A stretch of DNA of 37,705 nt from an uncultured Francisella sp. (GTDB taxonomy: Bacteria > Pseudomonadota > Gammaproteobacteria > Burkholderiales > Neisseriaceae). Where the stretch lies: contig CALUCM010000014.1 of assembly GCA_943914555.1 (NCBI GenBank), forward strand, positions 1 to 37,705. The letters run 5' to 3'. Position numbers and translations under genes: made by a program. Below, piece by piece: positions 26,240-34,846 of this stretch; within the stretch, counting starts at the first letter, position 1, and each line of letters opens with the position of its first letter. The notes beneath the pieces were generated by a model. That model was not told where the DNA came from and made no database searches. It saw only the letters and a program-made list of their open reading frames with translations.

Positions 26240-26723
26240 ATGAAATTAACTAAGTTATTGTTATTATTCATATCAAGCCGTGCTATAGCTAAGATTCCTA
26301 TAAATTATAAGAACTTAAAACCAGAGGAGGTGGTTAAAAATTTTTATACTTGGTATTTTAAGTGTGCTGAGAAACACGGACAAAGAAATTGTTTAAAAAC
26401 TACTACGGCAAATCAATTTGTTACTCGTTTTTTATGCAATAGCATAATTACTGATTAACAGTTAGATTATGATTATTTTATAGGGGGCAATAGTATGGAT
26501 GAAGCCAAAAGCATAATACCTACACTTAAATTTAAAACAAAAAACATCACATATAAAAATAGTAAGGTAGATTTAGTTTTTACTCAATTTAGAAATCAAC
26601 CAAATTCTATTAATCATATTGATCATTAATCATATTGATCTTAAAAAAGAAAATGGGCTTTGGAAAATTAATAAAGTAAGGTCTAGTAATAATGACCCTA
26701 ATCCTAAAGTACTTAACTATTAA
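26240..26723 (+). pseudogene. Broken DUF3828-like exported protein, probable immunity partner of the amidase
   Basis: The gene starts at an ATG after a strong GGGAGGGAGAAG ribosome binding site, 14 bases past the amidase remnant. It opens with a short hydrophobic signal-like N-terminus (MKLTKLLLLFISSRAIA) and then PEEVVKNFYTWYF. An in-frame TAA at 26456-26458 interrupts it. The same frame continues with LDYDYFIGGNSMDEAKS until a 16-bp tandem duplication (26609-26640) shifts it. Dropping one copy restores INHIDLKKENGLWKINKV and runs to TAA at 26721-26723, about 155 codons in all. The VVxxFYxWY start, xDYDYF middle and xxGxWKIxxV end recall the DUF3828 family. That family, the export signal and the position suggest periplasmic immunity. 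Both assignments are from memory. Confidence 0.6.
26609..26640 (+). repeat. Perfect 16-bp tandem duplication
   Basis: ATTAATCATATTGATC occurs twice back to back (26609-26624 and 26625-26640) with no mismatch. Its length is not a multiple of three, so it shifts the frame of the gene it sits in and brings in a TAA at once. The absence of mismatches suggests a recent replication-slippage event. Confidence 0.97.
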
Positions 26724-26912
26724 TAAAAGTTAAGTTATGATGAAATAAAGTGAGAGAATCATATTATAAGCAATACAAAAAGTTCTATTGAGAAACTATA
26801 TTTTAGTTAGATGATATTTACTCAATTATTAGTCAGCGCCAACTAAGAAATTTATTACCCGTACTTATACTTTAAAGGTGCATCTAGGTTAAATGGTTAA
26901 GAAATATTTCAG
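26724..26912. other. Intergenic spacer between the decayed islet and hisD
   Basis: This is 189 bases of AT-rich sequence with no open frame, RNA gene or recognisable repeat. It probably holds the hisD 3' untranslated region and residual islet sequence. No attachment-site copy of the tRNA-Asn 3' end was found in it by eye. Confidence 0.5.
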
Positions 26913-28205
26913 TCATGATTGATTTCTTATTTTTGCTGACTCTGCGTGGGCATAAAGGCCTTCTTCTTGCGCTAGATAAGAGGCGATCTCACCCAAATAC
27001 TTGCTACCAGAAGTGGAAACATCAATTAAACTAGTTCTTTTTTGAAAGTCATATACTCCTAATGGAGAAGCAAAGCGAGCACTACTAGCAGTGGGTAGGA
27101 CATGGTTAGGTCCTGCGCAATAATCCCCTAAGCTTTCTGAACTGCGTTTGCCCATAAAAATGGCTCCCGCATGATGAATATATTCTAACAAATATTCTGG
27201 ATGTTCAACAGAAAGTTCTAAGTGCTCTGCTGCAATAAAATTAGCAATGTGACAAGCTTCTACTAAGTCTTTGCTTTCAATCAGTAATCCTCTATTTTTT
27301 AATGATTTCTCAATAATGGCAGCACGCGGTTGATTAGGCAGTAAACGTAAAATTGCCTGTTCAACTTGTTTCAAATAATTTTGTTTGGGAGATATTAAAA
27401 TCGATTGAGCCATTTCATCATGCTCAGCCTGACTAAATAGATCAAGTACAACCCAGTCAACTGGAGTTGAACCATCAGCAATAATCAAAATTTCTGAAGG
27501 TCCTGCAATCATATCAATTCCTACTGTGCCAAACACGTATTTTTTTGCACTAGCAACATAGGCATTACCTGGTCCTGTTATTTTATCAACAGATTGGATG
27601 GTTTCTGTGCCATAAGCCATAGCAGCAACGGCTTGTGCGCCGCCAATAGTAACCACTTCATCGATACCACAGAGATAAGCCGCTGCTAGTACAGTCAGAT
27701 TTTGTTCACCTCGTGGTGTAGGTACTGCCATGATAATACTGGGTACACCAGCAACTTTAGCTGGAATGGCGTTCATTAGAACAGAACTCGGGTAAGCAGC
27801 TTTACCACCTGGAACATATAAGCCCACACGAGATAAAGGAGTAACTTTTTGACCTAATGTATTGCCATGTTCATCTTGAATTTGCCATGATTGTTGTACC
27901 TGTTGACGATGAAAAGACTCGATGCGCGCTTTGGCCTTTTTGAGTACTTGTCTTGTTTGCGGTTTGATTGTTTGATAAGCTTCTTGCAGTACTTTTTTCT
28001 CTAAAATTAATTCATGAATCGAATCAACCATTAAATGATCAAATTGGCGAGTATAATGAATAAGAGCTGCGTCTTTTTCTTTTTTTACTGTTTCGCAAAT
28101 CGTTTTTACTTCCTGTTCAACTGTTTCATTCTCTGTTTGATCAATGTGTGTTTTTTGTTTTAACAGAGAAAAAAAATTTTTTTGTCTTGTAGATAAATAA
28201 TTCAT
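26913..28205 (-). CDS. hisD: Histidinol dehydrogenase
   Basis: HisD carries out the last two oxidations of histidine synthesis, from histidinol to histidine, using NAD and zinc. The 430-residue protein has the GLYVPGGKAAYPSSVLMN motif, ITGPGNAYVASAKK, the zinc-ligand region SQAEHDEMAQS, and the catalytic Glu-His in FIAAEHLELSVEH, followed by GPNHVLPT. The frame can start at a TTG at 28217, but the ATG at 28205 overlaps the hisG stop as ATGA, so it is preferred. Downstream lies the broken islet, not hisC as in the Neisseria-type his cluster. Confidence 0.96.
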   Translation of the reverse strand: MNYLSTRQKNFFSLLKQKTHIDQTENETVEQEVKTICETVKKEKDAALIHYTRQFDHLMVDSIHELILEKKVLQEAYQTIKPQTRQVLKKAKARIESFHRQQVQQSWQIQDEHGNTLGQKVTPLSRVGLYVPGGKAAYPSSVLMNAIPAKVAGVPSIIMAVPTPRGEQNLTVLAAAYLCGIDEVVTIGGAQAVAAMAYGTETIQSVDKITGPGNAYVASAKKYVFGTVGIDMIAGPSEILIIADGSTPVDWVVLDLFSQAEHDEMAQSILISPKQNYLKQVEQAILRLLPNQPRAAIIEKSLKNRGLLIESKDLVEACHIANFIAAEHLELSVEHPEYLLEYIHHAGAIFMGKRSSESLGDYCAGPNHVLPTASSARFASPLGVYDFQKRTSLIDVSTSGSKYLGEIASYLAQEEGLYAHAESAKIRNQS

Positions 28206-28852
28206 AATGAAGAACAAACCTGCGCTAAAGCATTAATGATAGGTTTAATAATGGAATATTTAAGATGAAGCGATGCTTTGCTGACAATCAGGCGACTAGA
28301 AACATTCATGACCGGCTCTACAGGCTTTAAATGATTTGCTTTTAGCGTATTACCAGTAGCAACAATATCAACAATAACATCGCTTAAACCGACAATTGGG
28401 GCAAGCTCCATGCTGCCATAAAGATGAATGATATCGACATGTACCCCTTTTTTGGCGAAATGATTTTTACTAATACGAGGATATTTACTGGCAATGCGCA
28501 AGCGAGAGCCCATTGATGAAGCACTTTTGTAATCAAATTCTTCTTTAGCAGCTACTACTAATTCGCAGCGAGCTATTTTCAAATCAAGTGGTTGATACAG
28601 TTCCTTTGTGCCATATTCCATAAGCACATCAGCGCCAACCACTCCCAAATCTGCAGCACCATAACGCACATAAGTAGGTACATCACTTGCTCGAATCATC
28701 AAAAGTCGGATATTAGAGTGATTGGTAGAAAAAATTAGAGCTCTTGATTGATTAGGATTGTTTTGCATAGCAATCCCGGCACTTTTTAACAGAGGAAGGG
28801 TCTCCTCAAAAATACGTCCTTTGGATAATGCAATTGTAATAGGAGTAATCAT
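28202..28852 (-). CDS. hisG: ATP phosphoribosyltransferase catalytic subunit, short form
   Basis: HisG starts histidine synthesis by joining ATP and PRPP. The 216 residues start with ITIALSKGRIFEETLPLL and include LGVVGADVLMEYG and the PRPP-binding-like IVDIVATGNTLKAN. The C-terminal ACT-like regulatory domain of the long form (about 300 residues in E. coli) is absent, so this is the short form, which needs the HisZ regulatory subunit encoded elsewhere. The stop overlaps the hisD start by 4 bases (ATGA). It is divergent from fabI across 128 bases. Confidence 0.95.
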   Translation of the reverse strand: MITPITIALSKGRIFEETLPLLKSAGIAMQNNPNQSRALIFSTNHSNIRLLMIRASDVPTYVRYGAADLGVVGADVLMEYGTKELYQPLDLKIARCELVVAAKEEFDYKSASSMGSRLRIASKYPRISKNHFAKKGVHVDIIHLYGSMELAPIVGLSDVIVDIVATGNTLKANHLKPVEPVMNVSSRLIVSKASLHLKYSIIKPIINALAQVCSSL

Positions 28853-28980
28853 ATTTAGCGCTCTTTAATGTTTTTTAAAAATCATTTCTTTGCTTAATGT
28901 TACAATAGAAGAGATATATTCGCTACAACGCCAGTTTTGGGTATGTGATTTTTAGATGTTTTGAACGCTAAGGAGCAAAA

Positions 28981-29772
28981 ATGGGTTTTCTACAAGGCAA
29001 GAAAATATTAATTACAGGGATGATTTCTTCTCGTTCAATTGCTTATGGTGTTGCAAAAGCTTGTAAAGAACAAGGAGCAGAGCTCGCATTCACATATGTG
29101 GTAGATAAACTAAAAAGTCGTGTTCTTGAAATGGCAAAAGAATTGGGTTCTCAACTTCTTTATCGTTGCGATGTGCAAGATGATGAGGAGATTGCTCAGT
29201 TATTTACTAATCTCAAAGAAGAGTGGGGCGAATTAGATGGTTTGTTACACTCCATTGCCTTTGCTGATAAAAATTCATTAGAGGGCGATTTTTTAGATAG
29301 TATTAACCGTAAGTCTTATCATTTAGCTCAAGATGTTTCGGCCTATAGTTTGGCGGCGCTAGCTAAAATGGCACGACCCTTAATGAAAAATAGGCAGGCT
29401 TCCATCGTTGCCCTAACTTATCTAGGTGCAGTGCGTGCTATCCCTAACTATAATACTATGGGCGTTGCCAAAGCCAGTTTAGAGGCAATTATTCGCTACA
29501 CTGCACAAGCTTTAGGAAAGGATAATATCCGTTGTAATGGCATTTCTGCAGGGCCGATTAAAACGCTTGCAGCAGCAGGGATTAGCGGATTTAACACAGC
29601 TTTGAAAATGGCTGCAACACAAAGTTTGCTTAAACGTAATGTTACTGCTGAAGAGATCGGGCAGATTGCTGCTTTTTTATTTTCAGATTTGAGTTCTGCC
29701 ATTACAGCAGAAGTGATCTATGCCGATGCTGGTTATAGTCATTCTGTTTTTCCGACGCCAAATGGTTTTTAA
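28981..29772 (+). CDS. fabI: Enoyl-[acyl-carrier-protein] reductase (NADH)
   Basis: FabI reduces the enoyl-ACP double bond in the last step of each fatty-acid elongation cycle. It is a 263-residue short-chain dehydrogenase fold protein. The dinucleotide-binding start MGFLQGKKILITGMISSRSI is close to Neisseria FabI as I recall it. The catalytic Tyr-x6-Lys is in PNYNTMGVAKASLEA, with the accessory Tyr in LTYLGAVRAIP and the nucleotide/substrate loop in GISAGPIKTLAAAGI. The loop that reads HSIGFA in E. coli reads HSIAFA here. An AAGGAG ribosome binding site precedes the ATG. It looks monocistronic, with icd 99 bases downstream. Confidence 0.96.
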   Translation: MGFLQGKKILITGMISSRSIAYGVAKACKEQGAELAFTYVVDKLKSRVLEMAKELGSQLLYRCDVQDDEEIAQLFTNLKEEWGELDGLLHSIAFADKNSLEGDFLDSINRKSYHLAQDVSAYSLAALAKMARPLMKNRQASIVALTYLGAVRAIPNYNTMGVAKASLEAIIRYTAQALGKDNIRCNGISAGPIKTLAAAGISGFNTALKMAATQSLLKRNVTAEEIGQIAAFLFSDLSSAITAEVIYADAGYSHSVFPTPNGF

Positions 29773-29798
29773 AACTACTTTTTTAATCCTCGTTAATT

Positions 29799-29828
29799 TT
29801 GTTGAGAAGATGGTTGGCAGGTTATAAT
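29799..29828 (+). promoter_or_regulatory. Candidate sigma-70 promoter of icd
   Basis: TATAAT at 29823-29828 is preceded by TTGTTG (29799-29804) at 18 bases, or by TTGAGA (29802-29807) at 15 bases. It lies about 43 bases upstream of the icd ATG, giving a short leader with an AGGAGA ribosome binding site. Confidence 0.5.
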
Positions 29829-29871
29829 AGCCCTTAGCACATAAACATCTTAAAGAGCAGGAGAGTAAGCC

Positions 29872-31107
29872 ATGAGTAAAGTTGTCATTCCTCAAAATGG
29901 ACAAAAAATTGTGATGGGCGAGCCTATCCCAGATAACCCGATTGTACCTTTTATTGAGGGAGATGGCATTGGAATTGATATTACACCAGTAATGAAGAAA
30001 GTGATTGATGCAGCAGTAGAAAAGGCCTATGGAGGACAAAAAAAGATTTATTGGATGGAAGTTTATGCCGGTGAGAAAGCAACTCGTGTATATGGAATGA
30101 GTGAGTGGCTACCGGATGAAACAATTGAACTACTTAAGGAATATGCTGTTTCGATTAAGGGGCCAATGACTACACCAATTGGTGGGGGTATCCGTTCTTT
30201 GAATGTAGCGTTACGTCAAAAATTAGATTTATATCAATGTGTGCGACCTGTACGTTATTTTCAGGGTGTTCCTTCACCATTAAAAGATCCAAGTAAAACT
30301 GATATGGTTATTTTTCGAGAAAATACTGAAGATATCTACAGTGGAATCGAATGGGAGGCAGGTTCTGAGAAAGCGAAAAAGTTGATTGATTACTTGCAAG
30401 ATAACTTCAAGGTGCAATTACGCTTCCCTGAGTGTTCCGGTATTGGTATCAAACCGATTTCTAAAAAAGGTTCAGAGCGTTTGCTGCGTGCAGCCATTAA
30501 CTATGCCATTAACAATGATCGTAAGAGTATTACCATGGTACATAAAGGCAATATTATGAAATATACCGAAGGTGCTTTTATGCATTGGGGCTACGATTTA
30601 GCTAAATCAGAGTATCAAGCACAAGTAATTAATGGAGGCCCCTGGTGTGTGTTTAAAAATCCTAAAAATGGGCATGATATTATGATCAAAGATGCGATTG
30701 CCGATAATTTTTTGCAACAGATTTTATTACGTCCTGATGAATATGATGTGATAGCCACCACCAATTTGAATGGAGATTATATTTCTGATGCATTAGCTGC
30801 TCAAGTTGGTGGGATTGGTATCGCGCCTGGAGCAAATATTTCTGATCGATATGCAATTTTTGAAGCAACACACGGAACTGCTCCACGATATGCGGGTTTA
30901 AATAAGGTGAATCCAGGATCTATGATTTTATCTGCAGAAATGATGATACGTTTTTTTGGTTGGCATGATGCTGCTGACTTAGTTTTATCTGCTATGGAAA
31001 AAACCATTATGGATAAACAAGTGACTTACGATTTTGCGCGTGATTTAGAAAATGCTAATGAAGTTTCTACCTCACAATTTGGTGAAGAAATGATCCAGCG
31101 TATGTAA
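29872..31107 (+). CDS. icd: Isocitrate dehydrogenase (NADP)
   Basis: Icd oxidises isocitrate to 2-oxoglutarate in the TCA cycle. The 411-residue protein is close in length to E. coli Icd (416). It shows PFIEGDGIGIDITP at the start, then GGGIRSLNVALRQ with the substrate-binding Ser that is the regulatory phosphorylation site in E. coli. It continues with FRENTEDIYSGIEW, the Lys of MVHKGNIMKYTEGAF and NLNGDYISDALAAQ. HGTAPRYAG keeps the Tyr that reads NADP and has Arg for the neighbouring E. coli Lys. It ends 23 bases from the end of rpoH on the other strand. Confidence 0.97.
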   Translation: MSKVVIPQNGQKIVMGEPIPDNPIVPFIEGDGIGIDITPVMKKVIDAAVEKAYGGQKKIYWMEVYAGEKATRVYGMSEWLPDETIELLKEYAVSIKGPMTTPIGGGIRSLNVALRQKLDLYQCVRPVRYFQGVPSPLKDPSKTDMVIFRENTEDIYSGIEWEAGSEKAKKLIDYLQDNFKVQLRFPECSGIGIKPISKKGSERLLRAAINYAINNDRKSITMVHKGNIMKYTEGAFMHWGYDLAKSEYQAQVINGGPWCVFKNPKNGHDIMIKDAIADNFLQQILLRPDEYDVIATTNLNGDYISDALAAQVGGIGIAPGANISDRYAIFEATHGTAPRYAGLNKVNPGSMILSAEMMIRFFGWHDAADLVLSAMEKTIMDKQVTYDFARDLENANEVSTSQFGEEMIQRM

Positions 31108-31130
31108 ACGGGATAAGAAAGTTTGGTATG

Positions 31131-32027
31131 TTATTTTTGAGAAAGTTCCTTTTTAAGAGGCAGAGGCAAAGGAGTTGCAGTTTTCTCTAGAAAATAACCA
31201 CGGATTTTCTCAATTGCTTTACTTTCAATTTGGCGAATTCGTTCAGCTGAGACATGATATTTGAGTGCAAGATCGTGTAAAGTAGCACCGTTTTCCTGTA
31301 ACCAACGGCTTTGCAGAATATCCTTACTTCGCTCATCAAGTTGACCTAGTGCATTTTGCAGTTCTACAGTCTGCAGCTGTTCATCATCCTTAGCTTGAAG
31401 GAGCTTTTCTGGCTCATTACTTTCATCGGCTAGCCAATCGATAGGGGAAAACTGATCATCTTCCTCATTGTCGCGAACCAAACTAATATCGCGACCACTC
31501 ATGCGTTCTTCCATTTCATAAACATCTTTTAGTTTAACACCCAAATCATCAGCAATTTTTTGAGCCTCTTGTTGTGTTAATACGTGGCTACTTTTTTTCA
31601 TACTACGTAAATTAAAGAAAAGTTTTCTTTGAGGTTTTGTTGTAGCGACACGGACTTCACGCCAATTACGCAACACAAATTCATGAATTTCTGCTTTAAT
31701 CCAGTGGATAGCAAAAGAGGCAAGATGGACACCTCGACTCGGATCAAAGCGTTTGACTGCTTTCATTAGGCCAATATTACCTTCTTGAATTAAATCAGCT
31801 TGACTTAATCCATATCCATCATATCCTCTAGCAATAGATACTACTAAACGTAAATGAGCAAGGATTAATTTTTTTGCTGCTACCAAATCTCCTTCATTAA
31901 CTAATTTCTCAGCCAAAGACTTTTCTTCTTCTGCACTTAGTAAAGGAATCGAGTTAACTGTTTGAATATATTGAGCCAGGCTACCATGACCCGTTAAAAC
32001 AGGTAAATTAAAATTTTCATTTTTCAT
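31131..32027 (-). CDS. rpoH: RNA polymerase sigma-32 (heat-shock) factor
   Basis: RpoH directs RNA polymerase to chaperone and protease genes after heat or misfolding stress. The 298-residue protein has region 2 (HLRLVVSIARGYDGYGL; DLIQEGNIGLMKAVKRFDP; ASFAIHWIKAEIHEFVLRN) and the RpoH-box hallmark QRKLFFNLRSMK, which separates sigma-32 from RpoD and RpoS. It ends with region 4 and its helix-turn-helix (GATLHDLALKYHVSAERIRQ). An AGGAG site lies about 10 bases before the ATG. Upstream, a TATAAT at about 32112-32117 on the minus strand could be its -10, without a good -35. Confidence 0.97.
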   Translation of the reverse strand: MKNENFNLPVLTGHGSLAQYIQTVNSIPLLSAEEEKSLAEKLVNEGDLVAAKKLILAHLRLVVSIARGYDGYGLSQADLIQEGNIGLMKAVKRFDPSRGVHLASFAIHWIKAEIHEFVLRNWREVRVATTKPQRKLFFNLRSMKKSSHVLTQQEAQKIADDLGVKLKDVYEMEERMSGRDISLVRDNEEDDQFSPIDWLADESNEPEKLLQAKDDEQLQTVELQNALGQLDERSKDILQSRWLQENGATLHDLALKYHVSAERIRQIESKAIEKIRGYFLEKTATPLPLPLKKELSQK

Positions 32028-32157
32028 GGCAACCGGCTCCTTTTATGGTAATACATACAAGAAAGTAAGTACTTTTAACTCCTAAAATAATTAAAAGACT
32101 AATTATCTTAATTATAATGCGGTCTCGTAAAGTAAGACAGCCAAAAATTAATTTAGA

Positions 32158-34005
32158 TTAAAATTCCTCTTCTTTTTTTAACCAATTTAAAAACTCCTTG
32201 GCCTGTTTGGTGCCAACCAAAGGATTTCCATAGTGATTAGGCGCTTTAATTACTAAAAAAGCAGGTGGCGCGTAAAGATGAAAATGGCTTAAAAAAGTAC
32301 GGTGCTCTTGAGTATTTTTGGTCATATCAAGTTGTAGGAATAGTCCTTTATTTAATTCTTGTTGTACTTGTGGGTTGGAAAAAGTATATTTTTCCATTTC
32401 TCTACATGCTTGACACCAAGCTGCGTAAACATCTAAATAAATAGGTTTATTAGGATGATTCTTCAATTCTTGTTTAATGCGAGTGAGTAAATCATTAGGA
32501 TCCGTATAGCGTACTATTCTAGCTTTATCTGAGGAAACTTGGTGTGTTAAGGATAAAAATACATTTAAGGATGAGTCCTGCTGCTTATAATAATTCCAAT
32601 TCAGTAGAATAACTGCACCTAGGCAGACAAAAGAAAATAACAGATAACTTGTTTTACCCCACAAGGTGGCGGCAGGATAACAGAAAAAAATGGCAAGGGG
32701 CAGTAAAAATAATAAACTATACAGGTATAGTAGTAAAATAGCTGGCAAAAAAGTACTCGTCAAATACACAGCAACAACTAATAAAACTACCCCTAAAAGA
32801 CGTTTGATCACTACCATCCAGTGACCAGCTTTGGGAAGAAAACGACTGCCAATTAAGCTAAATACAATGAAAGGTAGGCCCAAACCAATACCCATGGTAT
32901 AAAGTGCTAAACTGCCAAATAAGATGTCTTGGCTAGTGCCGATATAAGCTAAAGCAAAAGCAAGAGGAGGTGCAACGCAAGGACCAATAACTAAAGCAGA
33001 CAGCGCCCCCATCAAAAATATTGTAAGCAAGTGAAAGCGTGTGTGAATGTGCACATTTTGAAACCTATTTTGCCAGCAGCTTGGTAATTGTAGATGAAAC
33101 ACATCAAACATCGCTAGAGCAAGGATAACAATGAGCAAGCTGGCCGGAAAAATAAAAATGGGTCGTTGTAAATAAGCGCTCAATAACACGCCGCTAACAG
33201 CAGCGATGATACCTAATATCATGTAACTGACAGCAATTCCTTGTACATAAAAGAAAGTTGACAAAAAGTGTCTTTTATCATTTGTTCCCTGTTGATAGAG
33301 AATAACAGAAGAGATAACAGGGATTAGAGGATACATACAAGCGGTAAGGCTCATCGCTAATCCAGCTAATAAGAAGAACAGTAAACTTCTTAATAAATGC
33401 TTTTGATCTATTAGTGAAGAACTGTGAGACATTGATTTTGCTGGTACCAAAAAGAAATCAGTATTTTTTTGCCCAGAATAAGGCTGCGTTGTCGTCTGTA
33501 AAATCTGAGTGCGCAAACTTCCTTGGTCTATATTTGTTAATTTCAATGGTGACTCTACTTTATATTTTGTGATTGTGAAAAAACGCGTATATGGTGGATA
33601 ACACACGCCAATATCAGCACAACCACGAGAAACCACTTTTAACTGAAAAGGAAATTGCTGTTTATTGATGGACAAATCGATAGAAGCTCTGTGCCGGAAA
33701 ATAGCCTGTTTCCCAAAGAATTCATCTTGATGAATTTGTGCTTGACTAAAAGATGGTTTACCAATGATTCCTTCAGGATTGGAAGCAAAAGTAAACTGAT
33801 CACGGTATAAATAATAGCCTGGAGCTAATTGATAACTTAATCTGAGTGTATGCTGATCTATTTTATTAATGGTTAGAGAAAAAGCTTTTTCGGGAGGCAA
33901 AGCTTGTGGCAGTGCCAGCGCAACGCTACTTAGAAAAAAAAGCCACAAGCAAAAAAATTTACGGTATGTTTGAGCTATAATATGCTGATAAATCTTGGTT
34001 AGCAT
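32158..34005 (-). CDS. dsbD: Thiol:disulfide interchange protein DsbD
   Basis: DsbD moves reducing power from cytoplasmic thioredoxin across the inner membrane to periplasmic DsbC and cytochrome-c maturation. The frame opens inside folE2, but the ATG at 34005 follows an AGAGAAA ribosome binding site. It gives a clear signal peptide (core FFCLWLFFLSSVALA), so it is taken as the start, 10 bases after the folE2 stop. The 615 residues comprise an alpha domain with CADIGVCYPPY, an eight-helix membrane domain with the paired Cys in SLTACMYPLIP and GPCVAPPLAFA, and a thioredoxin-like gamma domain with WCQAC (Cys about 531 and 534). All six redox cysteines are present. Confidence 0.95.
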   Translation of the reverse strand: MLTKIYQHIIAQTYRKFFCLWLFFLSSVALALPQALPPEKAFSLTINKIDQHTLRLSYQLAPGYYLYRDQFTFASNPEGIIGKPSFSQAQIHQDEFFGKQAIFRHRASIDLSINKQQFPFQLKVVSRGCADIGVCYPPYTRFFTITKYKVESPLKLTNIDQGSLRTQILQTTTQPYSGQKNTDFFLVPAKSMSHSSSLIDQKHLLRSLLFFLLAGLAMSLTACMYPLIPVISSVILYQQGTNDKRHFLSTFFYVQGIAVSYMILGIIAAVSGVLLSAYLQRPIFIFPASLLIVILALAMFDVFHLQLPSCWQNRFQNVHIHTRFHLLTIFLMGALSALVIGPCVAPPLAFALAYIGTSQDILFGSLALYTMGIGLGLPFIVFSLIGSRFLPKAGHWMVVIKRLLGVVLLVVAVYLTSTFLPAILLLYLYSLLFLLPLAIFFCYPAATLWGKTSYLLFSFVCLGAVILLNWNYYKQQDSSLNVFLSLTHQVSSDKARIVRYTDPNDLLTRIKQELKNHPNKPIYLDVYAAWCQACREMEKYTFSNPQVQQELNKGLFLQLDMTKNTQEHRTFLSHFHLYAPPAFLVIKAPNHYGNPLVGTKQAKEFLNWLKKEEEF

Positions 34006-34015
34006 TGCTTTTTCT

Positions 34016-34792
34016 CTAAAAAATAATTTCAGCATAAGCAGCATGATTATGGATTGATTCAATATTTTCTGTGGATACACGAAAATGTTTGATGTCACTG
34101 ATTTGTCGCAATTTGCTATAAGCATCTCGCACAATGTCTTCTGCAAATTTTGCGTGATTGTAAGCAAATTCTGTAACGTATTTTTCATCTTCACGTTTTA
34201 AAACGCTATAAAGACCGCAAGAAGCACTTTCTTCTGCTGCATGAATAAGTATTTCAGGAGCAAAATCTTTTTCGTACTCAGCTTCAATAGTTAAAATCGA
34301 GCGCTGATTATGCGCACCATAATCGGAAATTTGCTTAGAGCAGGGGCACAAAGAAGTAACAGGTACTTTCACTTGAAGGATTTGTGTAATATTTCCTTGA
34401 TCGGCAATTGTTCGATAGCAAATGTGATAGTCCATAAGACCGAGTTGCTTGGTCACAGGAGCCTGTTTCTTAATAAAAAAGGGGGCTTTTAAAATTACTT
34501 CAGCAGAATGTGTGTTTAATCGTTCAAGAATAGCCCAGACTAATTTTCTCATCATATGTGAATCAACAGGAATATCTGTATGCTCATGAATCAAACTAAT
34601 AAAACGTGACATATGAGTCCCACGATATTGTCTACTTAAAAAACCATACATACTTATCGAAGCAACGCTAGGCTGCATTTCTAAGGATATAGAACGAAGT
34701 TGGACGGGGGTATGAAAATCTTTGATGCCAACGCGAGTAATATCTATATTTCTATTATCAAAAGAATTTTGAGTATCATGCAATTTGCTCAT
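34016..34792 (-). CDS. folE2: GTP cyclohydrolase FolE2 (type IB)
   Basis: FolE2 converts GTP to dihydroneopterin triphosphate, the entry to folate and queuosine synthesis, and replaces zinc-dependent FolE in many bacteria, including Neisseria. The 258-residue protein shows RGTHMSRFI near 58-66 and the LCPCSKQISDYGAHNQRS active-site stretch (Cys149 and Cys151), then a C-terminal VRDAYSKLRQISDIKHFRV. It lies between mrcA (54 bases upstream) and dsbD (10 bases downstream), all in the same direction. No zinc-responsive operator was identified by eye. Confidence 0.95.
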   Translation of the reverse strand: MSKLHDTQNSFDNRNIDITRVGIKDFHTPVQLRSISLEMQPSVASISMYGFLSRQYRGTHMSRFISLIHEHTDIPVDSHMMRKLVWAILERLNTHSAEVILKAPFFIKKQAPVTKQLGLMDYHICYRTIADQGNITQILQVKVPVTSLCPCSKQISDYGAHNQRSILTIEAEYEKDFAPEILIHAAEESASCGLYSVLKREDEKYVTEFAYNHAKFAEDIVRDAYSKLRQISDIKHFRVSTENIESIHNHAAYAEIIF

Positions 34793-34846
34793 TGAATTCC
34801 TTAAACTAATTGACTTAATGCTAAGAATGTCACAGCAACTATATTG

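Noticed and set aside
26899..26928. AAGAAAT...ATTTCTT inverted repeat at the hisD end as a terminator
   Set aside because: Stem is AT-only apart from one pair, it spans the hisD stop codon, and there is no clean T-run in the right direction.
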